Below are positions 4,301 to 6,832 of a DNA stretch of 6,832 nt, in pieces (position 1 is the first letter of the stretch; every line of letters starts with the position of its first letter). Position numbers and translations under genes: made by a program. The notes beneath the pieces are model-generated. The model had not been told where the DNA came from. It made no database searches and saw nothing but the letters and a program-made list of their open reading frames with translations. This stretch comes from Methanobacteriota archaeon (GTDB taxonomy: Archaea > Thermoplasmatota > Poseidoniia > Poseidoniales > Poseidoniaceae): contig PBXE01000011.1 of assembly GCA_002727485.1 (NCBI GenBank), positions 1,949 to 8,780 on the forward strand, written 5' to 3'.

Positions 4301-6832
4301 ATTGTATCTAGGAAATGGAGACCCTTTCCAAATGACAATTTACAACAATATCATGTATTATCATCAAGGCAGTAGTAGCAATAGTGTATATCGCATTGAT
4401 GTAGCAAACTTTACTGGACTGTCAAATATCGATGCTGGAATTCAACTAGATGATAATTCAGGTGATGCTTGGGGCATGGGTCTTGTTGGTGACACTTTGA
4501 TGGTTAGCGTTGCATCCAATGGCGGATTCCCTGACTATTACGATGGAAGAGGAGGGATTGCACAGTGGGATATTCTAAACGATGATTGGGGCGCTGATAT
4601 TCTACCTTCTGGTCAAGTTGACAGAGTAACTGCTCATCAAACAAGTAATGGTCAAATGTGGATATCTTGGGGCGAAAATAAACTGGACCTTTATGCTCAA
4701 AATAATTCTTTAATCGGATCATGGGATAGCGATGATGGTCTCAACTTCCCAATTAGAGAAATAATTGAATACAACGGTGAAGTTCTATTCGCAACAGAAG
4801 ATGGAATTGCAAGATTTGATTCTAATACTAACTCTTGGCTATCAACTTGGGAAGAAGGAAATGGGCTACCCAACAATGCTGGTGAAGAAATTTATGAAAT
4901 TTGGACTAATGGTGTTGACTTAGTAGTAGGTGGAGGCGATGGATCGAGTTGGCAGGGATTCCAAGGTGGTGCAATATCACATTGGAACGGAACTTCTTGG
5001 AATGTCTTCGGCTCTCAAGGACAAGGTGGCATTCAACGTGGATATCCCATCACCATGGCCGAATGTGGAGGTGTACTTAATATCGGAATTTATGATTCTG
5101 ATGGTGGAGTAGAACAATTAGATTTGGCTTCATCAACTATTACTGGCACGTTTACTCGGGCTACACTAGGCGAAGGAAGAGTTTCAGGAGTTGCATGTGA
5201 TAGTTCAACAGAAACTCTGTATGTTGCATTCTACTCTGATGAAGAGCCGATAAAAAAATACAGTTACACATCTGGACAATGGCTCCCTGACATTACTACT
5301 CAAACTCACAATCTACCAAGCGATAGAATTTGGTGGGATGCTATTGGTTATGATTCCGGTAAATTGGTAGTTGGTCATGGCCTAGGTCAACAAGGGTCTA
5401 ACGTAATCGGTGGAGGATTTTCGATAATCACAACATCCGGAGCGAGTACAAGTCAGGTCAATTTCAATGGCCAAGGCTCTTCAGTAACCTCTTTCCAGTG
5501 GTTAGGAAATGAATGGTTAATAGGTCAGGCAGGAGGATCTTCGGGCTACAGCCATGTTGACACATTGGGCCCTAATGGTCAAAATGTGATGTACAACTTA
5601 CCAGGGCTTGTTAGTGGTCAAGTAACAACTATGACCGGAAATAATACTCATGTTTGGGTAACAACAATTGGAGAAAACGTCGGGTTTGGTCAATCTACTG
5701 GTGCTGGTGTTCTACAAGGTGAAAAGACATCTAACGGCGATATTGAATGGCAGTATGGCTGGACATTGCCCGCTAATTCAAGAGCTGCTGATACTCAATT
5801 AGTTGGCACCGACCTATACATATCGACTTACCCTAGTGGATTGATGAAATTAGATACTCTAACTGGCGAATTATTACCGATGCGAGGGGCTTTACACAAC
5901 AACATGGACGGACTAAAACTTGTTGGAACAGACTTAATCATTGGATTACAGGGTAATTTTGGTTCATCAGCCGGTATACAGATTTTTGATACTACTACCG
6001 ATACATTTGGCAATGGTAGACTTCTTGCCGGATTACCCTCCAACATTGTTAACGGAATTGAAGTTTCAACCGATGTTGTTTACATTGCAACCAATGGAGG
6101 TATCGGAAGATGGTCACTACAAACTAATGACTGGTTAAATCCACTAACAACAACTGACGGATTACCTTCAAATTTTGTTGAAGATATGCTATTTGAAGAT
6201 CCTTATTTGTGGGTAGCCACACCATCTGGGCTTGCGCAAATGGATACAGTAAATGGTTCAACCAATACTTTAACCAGTGCCAATGGTATGCTAGGAACTT
6301 CTTCTTGGGGCCTAATTAAAACGACTGATAATTTGGGTAATGTGCAAATTCATGTCAGCCATGATGGAGCGGGTAGTGAAAGGCCCGGCGTAACCAGTGT
6401 CGATGGCACTACAGGATTAGTTAGTCAGACTCATCGGTTTGATCAACTGCCATCCAATACCGTTACTGCAGTTGCTAGTGATTGGTGGGGCTTACACATT
6501 GCGACAGATGTTGGACCATTAACTCACTGGAATGGTTTGAATTCTCAATTTGAAGATGGAGGAGCTTCTTGGCAGATACCCAGCTGGCCAATTGAAAGAA
6601 TGGTTAGTAACGGGGATGAAGTACTAGCCATCGGAAATAATATAGCAACAATTATTGAAGCAAGAACTGTATCGCACTCTTCGATTAAAACATTCATACT
6701 ACCTAACGATGAAATCAGTGGAGGAACAATTACTTCTGAAAATATTTGGATTACAACCGAAACATCGGGATTATATGGCTGGATGAATAACCCACAGTGG
6801 ACTGAAGTAGAACGATTTGAACTTCGACGGGC
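1374..6832 (+). CDS. Giant secreted multi-beta-propeller protein (Reg_prop-like repeats), 3' end cut by window
   Basis: One frame stays open for 1,819 codons and leaves the window without a stop. Layout from Met 1 at 1374: a leader with a basic stretch and hydrophobic core ending ASPVSA|HQ (residue 69); a beta-rich module at about 75-205 with an internal duplication; then from about 215 to the edge about 35 blade-like repeats of 42-55 residues. Blades follow the pattern: short strand, 'dG..lYiaT..GlaRYD', 'N.W..tW', then a 'GLPSN' turn, which matches the two-component-regulator propeller family. Examples are GLARYD (2607), GLARFD (3393), GIARYD (4077), GIARFD (4803), GIGRWS (6099) and GLAQMD (6228). 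A Gly/Asn linker lies at residues 737-749. I found only four Cys (820, 832, 1231, 1275), few Lys, many Asp/Glu/Asn/Ser/Thr and about ten N-X-S/T sequons, as expected of an extracellular protein. No kinase, protease or enzymatic motif is visible. GGAGG at 1364 supports 1374 or 1377 as start; 1461 is the alternative that gives a normal signal peptide. The role (adhesin, binding scaffold or sensor ectodomain) is inference. Confidence 0.9.
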   Translation, partial: MMNWLVHLDDILAHELGPRSNSVRNASILMKSEISAKSFGLKRKKSLFLVNLMLISLMSPLLIASPVSAHQTEDDVIWEKQGSNDTGWVQLDAVGGDPSIGLQASANWELEFAPGAEISNLTMEIRVDGSNNLMIEEPVITASDIGINLFDWSGLGMLGSSDSFDGLNPHSGRLSPNSEAGASWTLPAGAEITELIVEALAPVDPAVSFEPVNLEIADYAIHFVDGRLYLAVSNSLLIIDYNNNPKIIDIIEFQDSGDITDIEIDATNLALHVLTSDDFFHAISLIDTSEVTPLPDIISSSVDPIAETVQYDQFYIASDGNVYASNQDRISVFNGAAWTDAYTKSTAGKALDIIEAGNVLYFSFENEGVVRWDMNTNSALNTWTTANNLHSDSVTDFLISGNQLLMASEDSGLARYDWSSGFWLSTWSSSNWLNSNYIGDLVLSNNILYILSGDALHSYNTANGIFQQTYQLSDFGLNGDAGDDLILWPNIGSRSPANDLVLVSDGFGLLAELTPGNTPLQTGNMLIASGPTSASMQDAVELDDVVFIAADGFINRYDTTQSRWLNPTFIGDNVNQLASDGSFVYIAGQTSGAHKMHSNGSLLQTWDTSIGLDEDEVISIAVSSNNLVALSSGAISKIDLSGISPIEVFDIPSIGLNDLAIYGDTAYIATDDIGLARFDLNNDSFLAPWGSTGVNNANSVPLAVQGDILHLGLPGYGVVRKDLSTGEILTPLTESLGGGNNPGGGGSNGLDFLPSDNIFALISDGSNIYIGTDSGAVKWDGNQPLNFQGDGSSWTRQPSQFFDFTLLGSEIYVGTNIGVCRYPTSTVDIDDCMNVYDGMPNWATYSVGTDGSKVYGGTTQGVGILTISPFDVIDTWEAGEDTDNAPVEVIGDIAYIGLNGIGIARYDIPTNSWLPTWTEYSGGPSGNEILDPGNGDVTGLVADIRPNHIWIGGDDGFQLIDVINQTEIYDIEKNDQLYLGNGDPFQMTIYNNIMYYHQGSSSNSVYRIDVANFTGLSNIDAGIQLDDNSGDAWGMGLVGDTLMVSVASNGGFPDYYDGRGGIAQWDILNDDWGADILPSGQVDRVTAHQTSNGQMWISWGENKLDLYAQNNSLIGSWDSDDGLNFPIREIIEYNGEVLFATEDGIARFDSNTNSWLSTWEEGNGLPNNAGEEIYEIWTNGVDLVVGGGDGSSWQGFQGGAISHWNGTSWNVFGSQGQGGIQRGYPITMAECGGVLNIGIYDSDGGVEQLDLASSTITGTFTRATLGEGRVSGVACDSSTETLYVAFYSDEEPIKKYSYTSGQWLPDITTQTHNLPSDRIWWDAIGYDSGKLVVGHGLGQQGSNVIGGGFSIITTSGASTSQVNFNGQGSSVTSFQWLGNEWLIGQAGGSSGYSHVDTLGPNGQNVMYNLPGLVSGQVTTMTGNNTHVWVTTIGENVGFGQSTGAGVLQGEKTSNGDIEWQYGWTLPANSRAADTQLVGTDLYISTYPSGLMKLDTLTGELLPMRGALHNNMDGLKLVGTDLIIGLQGNFGSSAGIQIFDTTTDTFGNGRLLAGLPSNIVNGIEVSTDVVYIATNGGIGRWSLQTNDWLNPLTTTDGLPSNFVEDMLFEDPYLWVATPSGLAQMDTVNGSTNTLTSANGMLGTSSWGLIKTTDNLGNVQIHVSHDGAGSERPGVTSVDGTTGLVSQTHRFDQLPSNTVTAVASDWWGLHIATDVGPLTHWNGLNSQFEDGGASWQIPSWPIERMVSNGDEVLAIGNNIATIIEARTVSHSSIKTFILPNDEISGGTITSENIWITTETSGLYGWMNNPQWTEVERFELRR
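1401..1409. promoter_or_regulatory. Possible TATA-like element in the divergent gene boundary
   Basis: GATATATTA is nearly symmetric and could serve either direction. Rightward it would place a transcript start near 1430, suiting translation of the giant protein from ATG 1461. Leftward it would place a start near 1380, suiting a malic enzyme start at TTG 1343 but not at ATG 1394. It therefore competes with the longer-start models of both genes. Confidence 0.25.
1461..1580 (+). other. Signal peptide region of the giant protein
   Basis: Counting from the internal ATG at 1461 (residue 30 of the longest model), the peptide has a 16-residue n-region ending in GLKRKK. A hydrophobic stretch of about 20 residues rich in Leu, Ile and Met follows, and then SPVSA|HQ, a good type I signal peptidase site (Ala at -1 and Val at -3). 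There is no lipobox cysteine, so this is not a lipoprotein. Under the 1374 start the n-region grows to 45 residues, which is long but not impossible. Confidence 0.8.
1686..1976 (+). repeat. Duplicated beta module at the mature N-terminus
   Basis: Two segments of the giant protein resemble each other. The first (1686-1754, residues 105-127) contains SANWELEFAPGAEISNL. The second (1911-1976, residues 180-201) contains GASWTLPAGAEITELIVEA. The shared pattern is A-S/G-A-x-W-x-L, then (A/P)GAEI-S/T-x-L-x-x-E. They lie 75 residues apart and do not match the downstream propeller blades. They look like matching strand pairs of two related beta-sandwich halves. The DNA copies have diverged, so the duplication is old. 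Confidence 0.6.
3582..3620 (+). other. Gly/Asn-rich linker between propeller blocks
   Basis: Residues 737-749 of the giant protein read GGGNNPGGGGSNG, the only low-complexity stretch in the frame. It falls after about the twelfth blade (GVVRKD at 3522) and before the next (GAVKWD at 3696). It is likely a flexible hinge separating an N-terminal propeller block from the larger C-terminal block, though a long surface loop inside one propeller is also possible. Confidence 0.65.
6030..6545 (+). repeat. Most canonical Reg_prop blades of the array
   Basis: Here the repeats come closest to the two-component-regulator propeller consensus. GLPSN (6030) leads to VVYIATNGGIGRW. GLPSN (6159) leads to YLWVATPSGLAQMD. 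QLPSN (6444) leads to GLHIATDVGPLTHW. The first two turns are exactly 129 nt (43 residues) apart. This family occurs in sensor ectodomains of hybrid histidine kinases and in free secreted proteins; nothing in the window decides between the two. Confidence 0.7.

Larger units (their letters stand above)
2016..6832 (+). repeat. Array of about 35 propeller-blade repeats within the giant protein
   Basis: From about residue 215 the protein is made of consecutive blade-like units averaging about 46 residues (138 nt). The clearest anchors, at the G of 'GlaRYD' or its variants, start at nt 2475, 2607, 3027, 3393, 3522, 3696, 3825, 4077, 4551, 4803, 4968, 5838, 5973, 6099, 6228 and 6513. Neighbouring anchors differ by 126-135 nt, and many longer gaps are near multiples of that (252 nt occurs twice). 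Between anchors I can align weaker units such as GVEQLD and PIKKYS. Units 19, 22, 25, 27 and 32 carry long Gly/Ser-rich loops. Copies differ widely at DNA level. Unit borders were drawn by eye and may be off by several residues; the total could be 33-36 and continues past the window. Confidence 0.8.

Noticed and set aside
4930..5112. Plus-strand 60-codon frame inside the giant gene
   Set aside because: It is out of frame with the propeller array, which continues without interruption on both sides; no domain visible.
5828..6138. Overlapping small frames on both strands near the C-terminal blades
   Set aside because: They sit over the clear GLMKLD, GIQIFD and GIGRWS blades of the main frame; shadows.
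2016..6832. Recent tandem DNA duplication, satellite or CRISPR-like repeats
   Set aside because: Periodicity exists only at protein level; blades sharing GLPSN or RYD differ widely in codons, so no direct DNA repeat is seen.

Overview
The window carries two divergently transcribed genes that share a very short 5' boundary near position 1380. Both run off the window at their 3' ends. The DNA leans towards A+T and is almost entirely coding. I see no tRNA, rRNA, mobile element, CRISPR array or origin.

Left part (1 to about 1394, minus strand): a malic enzyme with a MaeB-type catalytic module. Malic and NAD(P)-binding domains are complete and all expected signature motifs are present. Only the extreme C-terminus is missing, so it cannot be told whether a phosphotransacetylase-like domain follows, as it does in Escherichia coli MaeB.

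Right part (about 1374 to 6832, plus strand): one uninterrupted reading frame of at least 1,819 codons without a stop. It encodes a giant exported protein. After a signal peptide comes a small beta-rich module that contains an internal duplication. From about residue 215 to the window edge follows an unbroken array of propeller-like blade repeats. I can lay out about 35 of them by eye, roughly 46 residues each, with the recurring signature 'GlARYD...N.W..tW...GLPSN' typical of the two-component-regulator propeller (Reg_prop) family. A Gly/Asn linker interrupts the array near residue 740. There are only four cysteines, and they fall in two geometrically suggestive pairs.

Organism: probably a marine planktonic prokaryote. 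Very large secreted propeller proteins with acidic, Asn/Ser/Thr-rich composition, next to a housekeeping gene, would fit marine group II archaea (Poseidoniales). The TATA-like elements between the genes agree with an archaeon. This is inference from style only; a bacterium is not excluded.

The two genes have no evident shared function. The malic enzyme belongs to central carbon metabolism in the cytoplasm. The giant protein is expected outside the cell or on its surface, as an adhesin, binding scaffold or sensor ectodomain. Which of these it is depends on the unseen C-terminus.
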